This document shows positions 15,717-24,707 of a stretch of 64,000 nucleotides of DNA, piece by piece (position 1 is the stretch's first letter; the number at the start of each line of letters is the position of its first letter). This stretch comes from CAYQJS01 sp964417895 (GTDB lineage Bacteria > Chloroflexota > UBA6077 > SHYK01). The position numbers and the translations under genes are program-made. The DNA lies in NCBI GenBank assembly GCA_964417895.1, contig CAYQJS010000011.1, positions 56,607 through 120,606 on the forward strand, given 5' to 3'. The notes under the pieces are model-generated. The model did not search any database. It was not told where the DNA came from and saw nothing but the letters and a program-made list of their open reading frames with translations.

Positions 15717-16847
15717 ATGGCAGTAACCGCTCCGCGACAGGAGGCTGAGACTAGCTGGAACCCGAGGTCGGCCTACGAGCGCTGGATGGCTGCGCTCGAG
15801 CTGCCCGTCTATCGAGGCCACCACGTCGACAACCTGGGCACGGTCGAGCTGGCCTGGTGGCCCGAGCGTGAGTGCAACGCAGGGTTTCTGTACCTCCAGG
15901 GCATGGAGGATATCCACGAGGCGCGCATCACCGAGATCCCTCCGGGCAAGACGCTACCAGCTTCCCGCCTGGCCCTCGAAGAGCTGGTCTACGTCATCGG
16001 GGGGCGGGGCATCTGTACCGTGTGGGGTGCCGACGGGTTGCCGAAGAAGTCCTTCGAATGGGGCCCGCACGCCATTTTTATGGTCCCGCCGAACTACACG
16101 TACCAGCTCAGCAACGTGCAGGGCGGCCAGCCGGCGCGCCTTCTGCAGACGAACTACCTCCCCCTCGCACTCCAGTCAGTGCCGAACATGGATTTCTTCT
16201 TCGACAACCCCAAGGTTGACCTGAACGTCGTCTACGGCGAAGACGTCAATCCGTTCTCCGAGGCCGTCGTGACGCACCCGACCGGCAACCGGTCGGGACT
16301 CCGCAACCTCTGGGTCGGCAACTTCCTCCCGGACATGGCGACGTGGGACAAGCTCGAGCCGTACCGCACCCGCGGCGCCGGCGGGACGACCGTCTACTTC
16401 CGCTCCAGGACCGGGAAGGGTGGGCACATGTCCGTCTTCCCACCGGGCCGCTACAAGATGGCCCATCGCCACGGGCCCGGTCGGGTGATCGTGATCCCCG
16501 CGGGCGACGGCTATACCATTGTCTGGCCGCCCGGCGGCGAGAAGACCATCATCAAATGGCAGGAGGGCACCGTATTCACCCCGCCGGACCAGTGGTACCA
16601 CCAGCACTTCAACGTGGGCCAGGTGCCGGCGCGATACATCGCCTTCGGGCCGCCGCGGATCCTGAGCGGCCACTTCACGGAGGGCGACTTGGCCGTCAAT
16701 CAGCAGCTCGCCTATCCGGACGAGGAGCCGTGGATCAGGCAGAAGTTCGAAGAAGAGCTGGGCAAGCGGGGCCTCACCTCGGATATCCCCGAGGAGGCCT
16801 ATCGCGATCGCACCTACAAGTGGGATTATGGCGACGACGATGACTAG
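15717..16847 (+). CDS. Bicupin domain protein (cupin-1)
   Basis: 376 aa from ATG 15717. An upstream in-frame TTG at 15633 would add a hydrophobic leader but sits directly against GGGGAGG, with no spacing, so I prefer the ATG. The N-terminus SAYERWMAALELPVYRG matches the YxSPYERWxxSQGLP opening of the paralogues at 28541 and 39751. Two cupin barrels follow: first ELVYVIGGRG near 93, second GGHMSVFPPGRYKMAHRHGPG near 240 and QWYHQHFN near 293. The second barrel keeps three His (HRH and HQH) as a metal site; the first looks metal-poor. Likely a dioxygenase, isomerase or hydrolase acting on an organic acid. The Rieske gene follows after a perfect palindrome. Confidence 0.8.
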   Translation: MAVTAPRQEAETSWNPRSAYERWMAALELPVYRGHHVDNLGTVELAWWPERECNAGFLYLQGMEDIHEARITEIPPGKTLPASRLALEELVYVIGGRGICTVWGADGLPKKSFEWGPHAIFMVPPNYTYQLSNVQGGQPARLLQTNYLPLALQSVPNMDFFFDNPKVDLNVVYGEDVNPFSEAVVTHPTGNRSGLRNLWVGNFLPDMATWDKLEPYRTRGAGGTTVYFRSRTGKGGHMSVFPPGRYKMAHRHGPGRVIVIPAGDGYTIVWPPGGEKTIIKWQEGTVFTPPDQWYHQHFNVGQVPARYIAFGPPRILSGHFTEGDLAVNQQLAYPDEEPWIRQKFEEELGKRGLTSDIPEEAYRDRTYKWDYGDDDD

Positions 16848-16883
16848 AGTGGGCGTAAGGCAGGTTGAGGCAGAATGTGTTCA

Positions 16884-16930
16884 CCCTCTCCCCAGCCCTC
16901 CCCCGCCAGGGGGGAGGGCTGGGGAGAGGG
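16884..16930. repeat. Perfect 21-bp-arm palindrome (family B)
   Basis: The arms 16884-16904 and 16910-16930 are exact reverse complements (C-rich then G-rich) with a 5-nt GCCAG loop. It is the longest perfect hairpin of the family in the window and sits between the bicupin and Rieske genes. Confidence 0.85.
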
Positions 16931-17012
16931 GGAACCTCGTAGCTCTTTTCTACGAAGGGCATTTCGATGAGCCTGCCTGGCAGAGGCCCAGCACGGCAAT
17001 GGGGAGGATCGC

Positions 17013-18263
17013 ATGATCACCGAGCAGGAAAACGAAACCCTGACCCACGTGGGGCCAGGAACACCTTGCGGCGAGCTGATGCGCCGCTACTGGCATCCGG
17101 TCGCCGTCACCTCGGAGTTGGACCGCAACGCCACCAAACGGGTTCGGCTTCTCGGTGAAGACCTGGTGCTCTATCGCGATCGGTCGGGAACCCTGGGGCT
17201 CATCGAGCCGCAGTGCGCCCATCGTCGCGTCGACCTGTTCTACGGCATCCCCGAGGCCGAGGGGTTGCGTTGCCCGTACCACGGCTGGCGGTACAACGAG
17301 ATCGGGCTGTGCATCGAGCAGCCGTACGAGCAAGCCGCGGACCCCGACAGCCTACGACCCAGGATCGCCCTGAAGGCCTATCCAGCTCAGGAGTTGGGAG
17401 GCATGATCTGGGCCTACCTGGGCCCGCAGCCTGCACCGCTGATCCCCCACTGGGAGCCGCTGGTGCGGGAGAACTCCTTGCGGGACGTCGGCGCCACGGT
17501 CATCCCCTGCAACTGGCTCCAGATCATGGAGAACTCGCTCGACCCGGTGCACACGGAGTGGCTGCACTCAGCGTTCACCAACTACTCGCTCGAGCGCCAG
17601 GGCCGGCTGGATGAGATCTATCCCCGTTGGGCGGAGCATCAGAAGGTCGGGTTCGACGTCTTCGAGTACGGGATCGTCAAGCGACGGATCACCGGGGACC
17701 ACTCCCAGGATGACGACGAGTGGCGAAAGGGCCACCCGATCCTCTTCCCGAACATCCTGCTCGTCGGCGCGATGGACGCTGCCAACTTCCAGATCCGCGT
17801 GCCCATGGACGACGAGCATACGCTCCACTTCTTCTACACCGTGAACACGCCCGGTATCCCGGTGCCGCCGCAGCCACACGCGGTGCTGTTCGACGTGCCG
17901 CTGCCGACCCAGGGCGAGGATGGCGTTCCTCGCTGGGATCTGCTGGACACGGCTCCGGGCCAGGACATCATCGCGTGGATCACCCAGGGTCCGATCGCTC
18001 GTCGCGACAAGGAGCGGCTCGGACTGTCCGACACCGGCGTCGTCCTCTTCCGTAAGCTCGTGTCCGACAACATCGAGAAGGTGAAAAACGGACAGGACCC
18101 CATGAACACCTTCCGGGACCCGTCAGCCAACGTTTGCCTCGCTCTTCAGACGGAGCGCGAGCACAGCGAGCGCGGCGGCGGCCCCGCCGCAAAATACAGC
18201 CCACTCACGGGGGAGATCCGCCGCTTGTTCGCCGAGGCGAGGGAGAAAGCCCTGGCCCGCTAG
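17013..18263 (+). CDS. Rieske non-heme iron oxygenase, phthalate-dioxygenase-like alpha subunit
   Basis: 416 aa; GGAGG lies 5 nt before the ATG. The Rieske cluster site C-x-H...C-x2-H is seen in QCAHRR (residues ~67-69) and CPYHGW (~87-90). The mononuclear iron site is NSLDPVHTEWLH near 172-183, with the expected D and two His. Length and layout fit the phthalate 4,5-dioxygenase/vanillate demethylase group. It would hydroxylate or O-demethylate an aromatic or related acid. No reductase is adjacent; electrons must come from a partner elsewhere. Its stop overlaps the convergent amidohydrolase by 4 nt. Confidence 0.88.
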   Translation: MITEQENETLTHVGPGTPCGELMRRYWHPVAVTSELDRNATKRVRLLGEDLVLYRDRSGTLGLIEPQCAHRRVDLFYGIPEAEGLRCPYHGWRYNEIGLCIEQPYEQAADPDSLRPRIALKAYPAQELGGMIWAYLGPQPAPLIPHWEPLVRENSLRDVGATVIPCNWLQIMENSLDPVHTEWLHSAFTNYSLERQGRLDEIYPRWAEHQKVGFDVFEYGIVKRRITGDHSQDDDEWRKGHPILFPNILLVGAMDAANFQIRVPMDDEHTLHFFYTVNTPGIPVPPQPHAVLFDVPLPTQGEDGVPRWDLLDTAPGQDIIAWITQGPIARRDKERLGLSDTGVVLFRKLVSDNIEKVKNGQDPMNTFRDPSANVCLALQTEREHSERGGGPAAKYSPLTGEIRRLFAEAREKALAR

Positions 18264-19369
18264 TCCTTATTGATCCAGAGCCTGCCCCAGACGGCCTCCA
18301 TGTCCGGAGCCGGCTCGCGGGGCATCTGCTCCGGGATAGGCCTCCCGTACAGTTTGGCCGTGTTCTCGCGCAGGACCTTCGCCCGAGTTGCCGGGCTCAG
18401 GTGGCCGACAGTCTTCGCGATGACCACGTCCGAGTAGGGCCAGATGCAACCCGGGTGCGGGTAGTCGTTAGACCACAGGAAGTTGTTCGCCCCGTACTGC
18501 CCCATCAGGTAGCCGCCCGAGCGATCCTGGGTGAACGTGGCGTAGATCTGCCGCTCGAAGTACTCGCTGGGCAGCAGCGAGAACTGGCTGTGCTCTCTTG
18601 ACTTCAGGAAGCGCCGGTCCATGTCCTCGAGCCAGAAGGGGATCCAGCCGACTTCCAGCTCTGCGAGCACGATCTTTAGGGCGGGATGTCGCTCCAGCGC
18701 GCCGGAGCAGATCAGCTCCGTCAGGACATCCATGGCGATCTTTTTGTGGCCGCCGCAGGTCCGCTTGACCGACTCCACGATGGTGGCTCCGCGCTGGAAG
18801 CCCTCCCCGTACTCGCCGAAGCCCGTGTTGATGTGCATGCTGACCGGCATCTCGAGGTCCTGCGCGGCAGCCCAGAAGCGCTCGTAATGGTCGGATGCGA
18901 ACGACAGCCCCTCCGGCGGGATCATCCATGTGGTTGCTCCCACCAGCCCCGCTTTCTTGCACCACTCCAGCTCCTCGACCGCGTTGTCCATGTCCCAGAG
19001 GCACACCATGCCCTGGCCCCACAGGCGGTCCGGAGCTTCCTGGCAGAACTCCATCATCCACTCGTTGTAGACATGGGCAGAAACCTCGGCTACCTCGGGT
19101 TCGCAGCCCTGGCGGAACATCTCCTTCCCGCGGGTTGGATAGAGCACCTCGGCGCTGACGCCGTCCGCGGCCATGTCCTTGAGTCGCGGGGCGGGCTCCC
19201 AACCGCCCTCGCGGGCATACTGGCCCTCCCCGATGCGGTGATCCCGAAACCGAAGGGCTCGGTCGCGGAATCGCTCGGGCATGCGCTGGACCCAGAGGTC
19301 CAGCGGCTCCGCCATATGTGAGTCCGCGGAGATCCTGTTTTCCCTATTTGCGACTACTGCTTCGGTCAC
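18260..19369 (-). CDS. Amidohydrolase_2 family metal-dependent hydrolase (AH-1)
   Basis: 369 aa from a GTG with a strong GGAGG seven nt upstream. The first strand has RISADSHMAEPLDLW, where DxH replaces the usual HxH, normal for this PF04909 branch. SMHINTGF near 195 gives the strand-5 His and WSNDYPHPG near 313 the final metal Asp. The family contains decarboxylases (ACMSD, gamma-resorcylate) and hydrolases. It is one of five paralogues in the window (others at 25555, 29839, 41018 and 51354) and lies between the Rieske oxygenase and a bicupin. Confidence 0.87.
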   Translation of the reverse strand: MTEAVVANRENRISADSHMAEPLDLWVQRMPERFRDRALRFRDHRIGEGQYAREGGWEPAPRLKDMAADGVSAEVLYPTRGKEMFRQGCEPEVAEVSAHVYNEWMMEFCQEAPDRLWGQGMVCLWDMDNAVEELEWCKKAGLVGATTWMIPPEGLSFASDHYERFWAAAQDLEMPVSMHINTGFGEYGEGFQRGATIVESVKRTCGGHKKIAMDVLTELICSGALERHPALKIVLAELEVGWIPFWLEDMDRRFLKSREHSQFSLLPSEYFERQIYATFTQDRSGGYLMGQYGANNFLWSNDYPHPGCIWPYSDVVIAKTVGHLSPATRAKVLRENTAKLYGRPIPEQMPREPAPDMEAVWGRLWINKD

Positions 19370-19448
19370 TAAATATCCTCCTTGTTTTCACACCCTGTCA
19401 TTCCGACTTGTCATGCGGCTTCACGCCGCGCCACGGACAGATGGGAAC

Positions 19449-19554
19449 TGTCATGCTGAGCCGCAGGCGAAGCATCAAGGGGTCGGCATCGGGTTGCGAG
19501 CCTGCCACCCGTGTTGTCGGCGCCCCCAGACCCTTCGCTGCGCTCAGGGTGACA
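19449..19554. repeat. Family C inverted repeat, copy 1
   Basis: Arms TGTCATGCTGAGC...GCGAAGCAT at the left and CCTTCGCTGCGCTCAGGGTGACA at the right, about 60 nt apart. Fills much of the 277-nt gap between two genes of the same strand. Confidence 0.7.
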
Positions 19555-19646
19555 ATCCAGAGCAGCGCCAGGCGAAAAATCCGTGCCTCGCCGTTGCTTC
19601 GCTCCGTTCCTGGCGGCTGGCATTTTAGCCCTCATAGCACTACGCG

Positions 19647-20696
19647 TCAGCGCCTGGCACGAGCAGGACGCTGCATAACGACCTGGGCGCCGTGCTTTGC
19701 ACACTCCTGTTCGTACAGCTCGTAGACCTCCGGGTCCTCGTCCTCGTATTCGATCTGGTGGCTCACATCCTGTGACACGATCACAGCGTTGCCGAACGTG
19801 AAGGCCAGGTAACGGGCAGAGGACGGACCCGTGTTGAAATGCTGGTGGAATTCGCCGTGCCTTGGCGACACGACGCTCCCGTCCTTCCAGTCCACCTTCA
19901 GCCGTTCTTCGCGCTCCGTCCACAGCTGCGAGTAACCCACGCCGTCAAGGACGATGACGTGCGCCCCCGCCGCGTGCCGGTGTGCCTTCTTGTAAGTCCC
20001 TGGCGGAAACTCGCTGATGTGGGCGCGGGAGGCGTTGCTGGCGATGGTGAAGTGCATGTTCACACCGCCGCCCCCCCGCTCAGGGTAAGGGTCCAACTCG
20101 AAACCCCGAAGATCCGCCACAAAGTTCGTACGCCACTCCGTGCGGGCGAAGTGCTCGCCGGGGTTCGAGAAGAAGTCCTCCTCCACGTTGTAGCGATTGG
20201 TGAACTGGTAGGGCGCATTGAAGATGAAGTCGGTGTCGCGCAGCAGGTTGATGGTGGCGGGGGCGGTGGTGGCCGCGTAGAGGCGGGCGGGGTGCTCGCC
20301 ATCCAGGTTGAAGTGCTGGTAGTAGCAGTTGAGCGGCGGTGAAAGAAGGCTGCCCCGCTGCCACTCCACCGTCTGCTTGGGACCGCCTTGTGACTGCCAC
20401 ATGCTGGTCGCGCCCCGTCCGGCGAGGACGTATATCAGCGCCTCGTAGAGGTGGCGTTGGACCTCAGTCTGGCCGCCCGGGGCGATCTCCAGGAGCTGCC
20501 CATCGTCTATCTCCTGGGCCGCGAGATTGACAAATGCTCCTCTCTGCCCGGTCCTGGGCCATGAGGCCACCTCAAGCCTGTACAGGTCCGTCACGTAGGA
20601 CCCAGTATGAATCGGGATGCCTTCCTTCTGTTGCCACTGCCGGTACGGACTCGGAGCTGACGGACCTCGCTCTCTCAGCTGCGGTTTAGGCTCCAA
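19647..20696 (-). CDS. Bicupin domain protein (cupin-2)
   Basis: 349 aa. The TTG start is supported by GGGAGGAAGAA directly upstream. The shared opening is SPYRQWQQKEGIPIHTG. First barrel: EALIYVLAGRGATSMW near 85 and CYYQHFNL near 122. Second barrel: HISEFPPGTYKKAHRHAAG near 232 and GEFHQHFNTG near 281, so His residues are present in both halves. It is the shortest of the four bicupins. It lies between a class II aldolase and the AH-1 gene on the same strand, which suggests one degradative operon. Confidence 0.8.
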   Translation of the reverse strand: MEPKPQLRERGPSAPSPYRQWQQKEGIPIHTGSYVTDLYRLEVASWPRTGQRGAFVNLAAQEIDDGQLLEIAPGGQTEVQRHLYEALIYVLAGRGATSMWQSQGGPKQTVEWQRGSLLSPPLNCYYQHFNLDGEHPARLYAATTAPATINLLRDTDFIFNAPYQFTNRYNVEEDFFSNPGEHFARTEWRTNFVADLRGFELDPYPERGGGGVNMHFTIASNASRAHISEFPPGTYKKAHRHAAGAHVIVLDGVGYSQLWTEREERLKVDWKDGSVVSPRHGEFHQHFNTGPSSARYLAFTFGNAVIVSQDVSHQIEYEDEDPEVYELYEQECAKHGAQVVMQRPARARR

Positions 20697-20758
20697 TTCT
20701 TCCTCCCTTGGCCGCGCGCGTCCGGGCGGCCTATCACAGGATACCGTGAACCAGGGGG

Positions 20759-21553
20759 CTACCCCTCCTCGTCTAGCCCCCAGCTGGGCAGTCCGACGGT
20801 CTGTTGAAGACGCCCGACGTGGGCGACCATGAATCCTCGCTCTTCGCGCGGCACCGCCTGCCCGCCACGGTTGGAGGGCGGCCCGGGCCGATTGGGGTTC
20901 CGTCTATCATAGCGCTCAAAGTCGGCTCCGGCGATGTCGGGCGCGTGCAGACCCGCGCTGGCGAGGTCCCAGGTGATCTTGGCAAGGCGCTCAAGCTGGA
21001 GCGCCTGGCTCAGCGCTTCCTGGACAGTTCTGCCCGTCGCCACGATGCCGTGAGCCTTCAAGAGAACGAGGTCGCGGTTGCCCATGATCTCGATCATCTC
21101 GTTGGCCATCTGCTTGTCAGTAATGGTCGCCGCCCTCGGATAGACGGGCACCCCCAGGATGGCGATGCCGGCTGCCCCCGGCGCGTATCCGCCGACGATC
21201 GGGCGGAATTGCAATCCGGTTATACCGCACAGCAGCGTGTAGTAGGGATGAGCGTGAATGACGGCCCCCACCTCCGGAAACGAGCGATATATCTCCCCGT
21301 GCAGTGGGGTCTCGCCGGGGGCGAAATGGCGCTTGCCGAGCTCGGGCCCCTCGCCATCGAAGTCTGTGCGCCGAATGTGGTGGAGGTCCGTATAGGCCAG
21401 CCCGCCCTCGCCGCCACCTCCGCGGCAGCGCAGATACATTTCATCTGCGCCGGGAATGCGCGCGCTGACGTGGCCCGTGGAGCCGAGGTCCACACCCACA
21501 ACGCGACACGCAATGGCGACTTGCTTCCGTAGGTCTGCCAGCGACTCATCCAT
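20759..21553 (-). CDS. Class II aldolase/adducin family protein
   Basis: 264 aa; GGAGGTGAGAACGA precedes the ATG. Family marks: GSTGHVSARIPG near 25 (phosphate-loop equivalent), VIHAHPYYTLL near 98 giving two zinc His, and LLKAHGIVATG near 164 giving the third. The enzyme would cleave or form a carbon-carbon bond, or decarboxylate a 3-oxo sugar acid. A less common feature is the glycine-rich insertion CRGGGGEGGLAY near 43. It ends 63 nt before the bicupin start on the same strand. Confidence 0.85.
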   Translation of the reverse strand: MDESLADLRKQVAIACRVVGVDLGSTGHVSARIPGADEMYLRCRGGGGEGGLAYTDLHHIRRTDFDGEGPELGKRHFAPGETPLHGEIYRSFPEVGAVIHAHPYYTLLCGITGLQFRPIVGGYAPGAAGIAILGVPVYPRAATITDKQMANEMIEIMGNRDLVLLKAHGIVATGRTVQEALSQALQLERLAKITWDLASAGLHAPDIAGADFERYDRRNPNRPGPPSNRGGQAVPREERGFMVAHVGRLQQTVGLPSWGLDEEG

Positions 21554-21770
21554 TCGTTCTCACCTCCTGTCCAGGGATCAGTTCGCTCAACTCGACACTC
21601 CACCCTTCGCCAATCCGCCGAACGAACAAAAAGTGGAAGTACTCTCGGCGGAAGTCGGCCTCGTTTCCGCCCCCGGCGGGCAAGCCCCACTAGGTTATGC
21701 GCCACCGAAGCTCGCCCGCAGAACTGTCCGGATCACCCTCGATGAGCCAGCGAGGGCCAGCCATCAGTCC
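21546..21770 (-). other. Short open frame with an internal TAG upstream of the aldolase gene; possible gene remnant
   Basis: Read on the minus strand, one frame gives WLIEGDPDSSAGELRWRIT, a TAG at 21690-21692, then FRREYFHFLFVRRIGEGW and a short tail ELIPGQEVRTNG whose stop overlaps the aldolase start. The second part looks protein-like. It could be a small gene starting after the TAG or a decayed one. No family recognised. Confidence 0.2.
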
Positions 21771-22594
21771 TACTCCACGAAACCGTGGGCTCGGAGATCC
21801 CGCTCGACCGACTCGAAAATGGCGCGAGCGTGCTGGAGCGCTCGCTGAGCCTCGGCTTCGGTGGGAATCGAGCCCGGATAACGGCCCGCCACTGCCCACT
21901 CGGCGAGCCAATCGAGCTCTGGGTAGTGGTGCTTCAACTGCCAGCCGCCCGGGATCGCATTCCGAATCTCATCGAGGTTGTGGCTAAGTTGATACTCGAT
22001 CTGCAGGAATACGAGCACGGCTTTCAGCGCCTTCTCCGCTACCTGCTGAGAGAGATAACCGATCGTGGAGGATGCAGCGGGCTCGACCGTGAGGGCCATC
22101 TCGGCCACACGCAGCTCCTCACCGGCCTGGTCTAACCACTCGCGCGTGGCTGCCGTTCGCTCCCTCTGTGTCACTGGCTCCACCTCCAGCTGCGCTGAAA
22201 GGCGACTCGTATCCCAGGGTGGGGAAGCTGAGCCGTCGTATAGCAGCCTCCCCTCCCGGAGGGCGGGACGGAAGATCGTCCCTACGACATCGCCGGACTT
22301 CCGGACTCTGTCAGTCGTCGCGACGAACAAGTCGCACTGCAAGCGTGACCCATGGACGGCCTTGCGCGCCGCCTGCAGGGCTTCTCGCTCGTCACGCCCG
22401 TTGGAGAGGACGACAAGGAGGTCGACGTCGCTCCACTGATGGATGTCGCCCCGCGCCTGCGAGCCAAACAGGATCACTTGAGCCGGCTCAACATCGCGCA
22501 CGAGCTGCTCCGCCAGGACCACTATCTCATCCGGTATATGCGGACTGGCTTTTGCGCGGCGCTTTCGCGGCCAAACCGTTGCCGGCTTCCTCAT
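21770..22594 (-). CDS. Nucleotidyltransferase-HEPN fusion protein
   Basis: 274 aa. Residues ~30-105 are a minimal nucleotidyltransferase (FGSQARGDIHQWSDVDLLV, with the GS and DxD catalytic pattern). Residues ~140-265 are a HEPN domain (YLSQQVAEKALKAVLVFL and SHNLDEI). MNT and HEPN are usually separate antitoxin and toxin genes; here they are one chain. Fused forms may act as stand-alone nucleic-acid modifiers or as intramolecularly controlled toxins. The typical RNase motif RxxxxxH of toxic HEPNs is not evident. There is no obvious partner gene. Confidence 0.78.
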   Translation of the reverse strand: MRKPATVWPRKRRAKASPHIPDEIVVLAEQLVRDVEPAQVILFGSQARGDIHQWSDVDLLVVLSNGRDEREALQAARKAVHGSRLQCDLFVATTDRVRKSGDVVGTIFRPALREGRLLYDGSASPPWDTSRLSAQLEVEPVTQRERTAATREWLDQAGEELRVAEMALTVEPAASSTIGYLSQQVAEKALKAVLVFLQIEYQLSHNLDEIRNAIPGGWQLKHHYPELDWLAEWAVAGRYPGSIPTEAEAQRALQHARAIFESVERDLRAHGFVE

Positions 22595-22678
22595 GGCGCC
22601 CCCACGGCCAATGCGCGGAGCTGCGCCCCATTGACTTCGTGCTCCACTCCCCGTTCCACTGCCTCGGCCCTCGGGTTC

Positions 22679-24412
22679 TCAGTCCATATCCCAGAGGTGC
22701 GCGTTCCACACGTTGCCGCTCGTCACGCCCTTGACGCGGACGGACCCGAGCACGGTCGCTTCCGCCTGGTAGAACGTCGTCAGAATGGTAACCTGATCGG
22801 TCTGGTGGTGGATCAGATCTCCGAGAAGCGCCAGCCGCTCAGCTTTCGGGATCGTGACGACGTAGCGCTCGATGATGGAATCCAGGTCGGGATTCCGGTA
22901 ACGCGCACGGTTGCTGCCCGCGAAGCGGTTCTGCGGGAGCGGCACCGAAGCGCTATGCCACTGGCGAACCGAGCTGGCCGACGCCCCCGGGCCGGAGGCA
23001 AGCATCTCAAAGGCTGGAAACTGCGCGCGGTACTCCCGATCGGGGATCAGCTGGTTGGGCACGACCACCGGCTCGACGTCGATTCCGACCCGCTTCCAGT
23101 ACTCCGCTATGGGATAGAGCGCCCTCCTGTTGATGATCGTCTGCTCAGTCGTGCGGTACTCGATCTGCAGTTTCTGTCCCGTGGCGTCCCGGAAGAGCCC
23201 GTCCTGCCCCCAGCTGTAGCCGAGGCCCTGGATGATCTCGATAGCGCGCCGGGGGTCGTACGCATAGCGGACGATCCGGTTAGCCACCGCGGGGTAATAG
23301 GGATGGTCGGGCTGGAGCCAGGAGTCGGCCACCGCGCCGAGTCCATAGTTGATGGTGTCATTCAACTCCTGGCGATCCATGGCATGAACGAGCGCTCGGC
23401 GAAACTGGGCGTTCCCGACAACTGGTGGATTGGGGTCGATGAACTGCGGGTTGATCACCTGCGGGGCGCCGAGCCGGTCGCCCAGAGCCACCCTGATCTG
23501 GTCGGTCATGTCGCGGATGCGCACGGCCTGCTCGATCCCCAGCCCTCCCGAGGCGATAGGGGCAGTGATGGCCCCACTGAGGAGGTTCGCAAACATGGCG
23601 TTGATGTCGGTAATAAACCTGACCTCGATCACGTCGATCTTCGGTCGGCCCAACAGGTACGCATCGTTGGCGGCCAGTAGCAGGTGGCTGCTCAGGACCC
23701 ACTCTTGCAGCCGGTACGGGCCAAGCCCAACATATGCGTCGCGCCAGTAAGGCAGAGCCAGGAATCCGCCTTTGTCTTCGCTAAACGGCTGCTCGAGGAG
23801 GTGCCTGGGCAGCGGCATCGCGAAGTTGCGGGTGAACAGGTAGTCCGCCTCGATGAAGGGCTCTCTCCAGCGGACCACGATGGTTCGAGGGTCAGGAGTC
23901 TCGACGCTCTCGACGATGGCGAGCGCCTGCGGATTCACGATGCCGATCTCCCTGTCTGCGTTGACCTTCACCGCGAACGCGAAGTCCTCGGCGCTCAGCG
24001 GCGTGCCATCGTGCCAGCGAATGTTCGGCCTCAGATGCCAGGTGGTCTCCATGCGACCATCGGCCAGGACCTTCCAGAGCCCGTTCTCGGCGGATGGGAT
24101 TGCCTCGGCGAGACGCGGCTGCAGCACGTCCTGGTCATCCAGAAAGGCCGCTCCGGCGTGCACGAGGTCCTGCACCTCGTACAGGCCGGGGGCTCTCCCG
24201 CCGGTGCCGCCGGGGTTGGTCAGCACCCGTTGCATCCCTTCGGGCTCGGAGAACATACCGGCCATCAGCCGCTTCGCGGCCGCCCGTTTCTCGGGGCCAC
24301 TGCCGCTCGCTCCGCTTCCCGGGGCGCCGGCCGGCGCTGCGCACCCAACCAATGCAGCGACGAGAGTCAAGAAAAGCGCGCGAGGTGTGGCAGAGAGCCG
24401 TTTACGGAGCAA
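22679..24412 (-). CDS. ABC transporter solute-binding lipoprotein, family 5 (SBP-2)
   Basis: 577 aa; TTG start with GAGG 8 nt upstream. Lipobox ALVGC places the lipid-modified Cys at residue 24. The family pattern is intact: VLADGRMETTWHLR, RWHDGTPLSAEDFAF and a C-terminal VWNAHLWDMD. Closest in layout to SBP-7 at 42679 (both end WN-H-LWD and have GLGPYR before a LLGRPKID segment). It is divergent from the racemase-fold gene at 24708, echoing the SBP-1/racemase pair at 4780-7263. No permease nearby. Confidence 0.88.
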   Translation of the reverse strand: MLRKRLSATPRALFLTLVAALVGCAAPAGAPGSGASGSGPEKRAAAKRLMAGMFSEPEGMQRVLTNPGGTGGRAPGLYEVQDLVHAGAAFLDDQDVLQPRLAEAIPSAENGLWKVLADGRMETTWHLRPNIRWHDGTPLSAEDFAFAVKVNADREIGIVNPQALAIVESVETPDPRTIVVRWREPFIEADYLFTRNFAMPLPRHLLEQPFSEDKGGFLALPYWRDAYVGLGPYRLQEWVLSSHLLLAANDAYLLGRPKIDVIEVRFITDINAMFANLLSGAITAPIASGGLGIEQAVRIRDMTDQIRVALGDRLGAPQVINPQFIDPNPPVVGNAQFRRALVHAMDRQELNDTINYGLGAVADSWLQPDHPYYPAVANRIVRYAYDPRRAIEIIQGLGYSWGQDGLFRDATGQKLQIEYRTTEQTIINRRALYPIAEYWKRVGIDVEPVVVPNQLIPDREYRAQFPAFEMLASGPGASASSVRQWHSASVPLPQNRFAGSNRARYRNPDLDSIIERYVVTIPKAERLALLGDLIHHQTDQVTILTTFYQAEATVLGSVRVKGVTSGNVWNAHLWDMD

Positions 24413-24433
24413 CTATCGAACCTCGCTTCAGAA

Positions 24434-24475
24434 TCCCTCTCCCGCTCGTAGGGGGAGAGGGTTGGGGTGAGGGGG
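24434..24475. repeat. REP-like palindrome (family B)
   Basis: CCCTCTCCC...GGGGGAGAGGG hairpin plus GTTGGGGTGAGGGGG in the divergent spacer between SBP-2 and the racemase-fold gene. Confidence 0.65.
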
Positions 24476-24707
24476 TCACCACCCAGGAATGTCGAGGGAA
24501 TTTCTATCGGGGCGCGATCAAGCACAGCGAATCCCCCTTCAGATCACAGAGTCAGCGCGCCGGCACCGCATTGTAGTGCGTATCTTCTTGCGGGTGCGCT
24601 GGCTCCCCAGCGATCGGCGGTGATAAGCTGCCGGGGTTGCCTCGACAGAGGCACAACCGCTCATCCCGACGTCCGGCGCCGTTAACGTTTTGGTAGGAGG
24701 TGGTCTT

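Noticed and set aside
22352..23680. 442-aa open frame antisense to SBP-2
   Set aside because: Covers the SBP gene and part of the MNT-HEPN gene; no recognisable protein.
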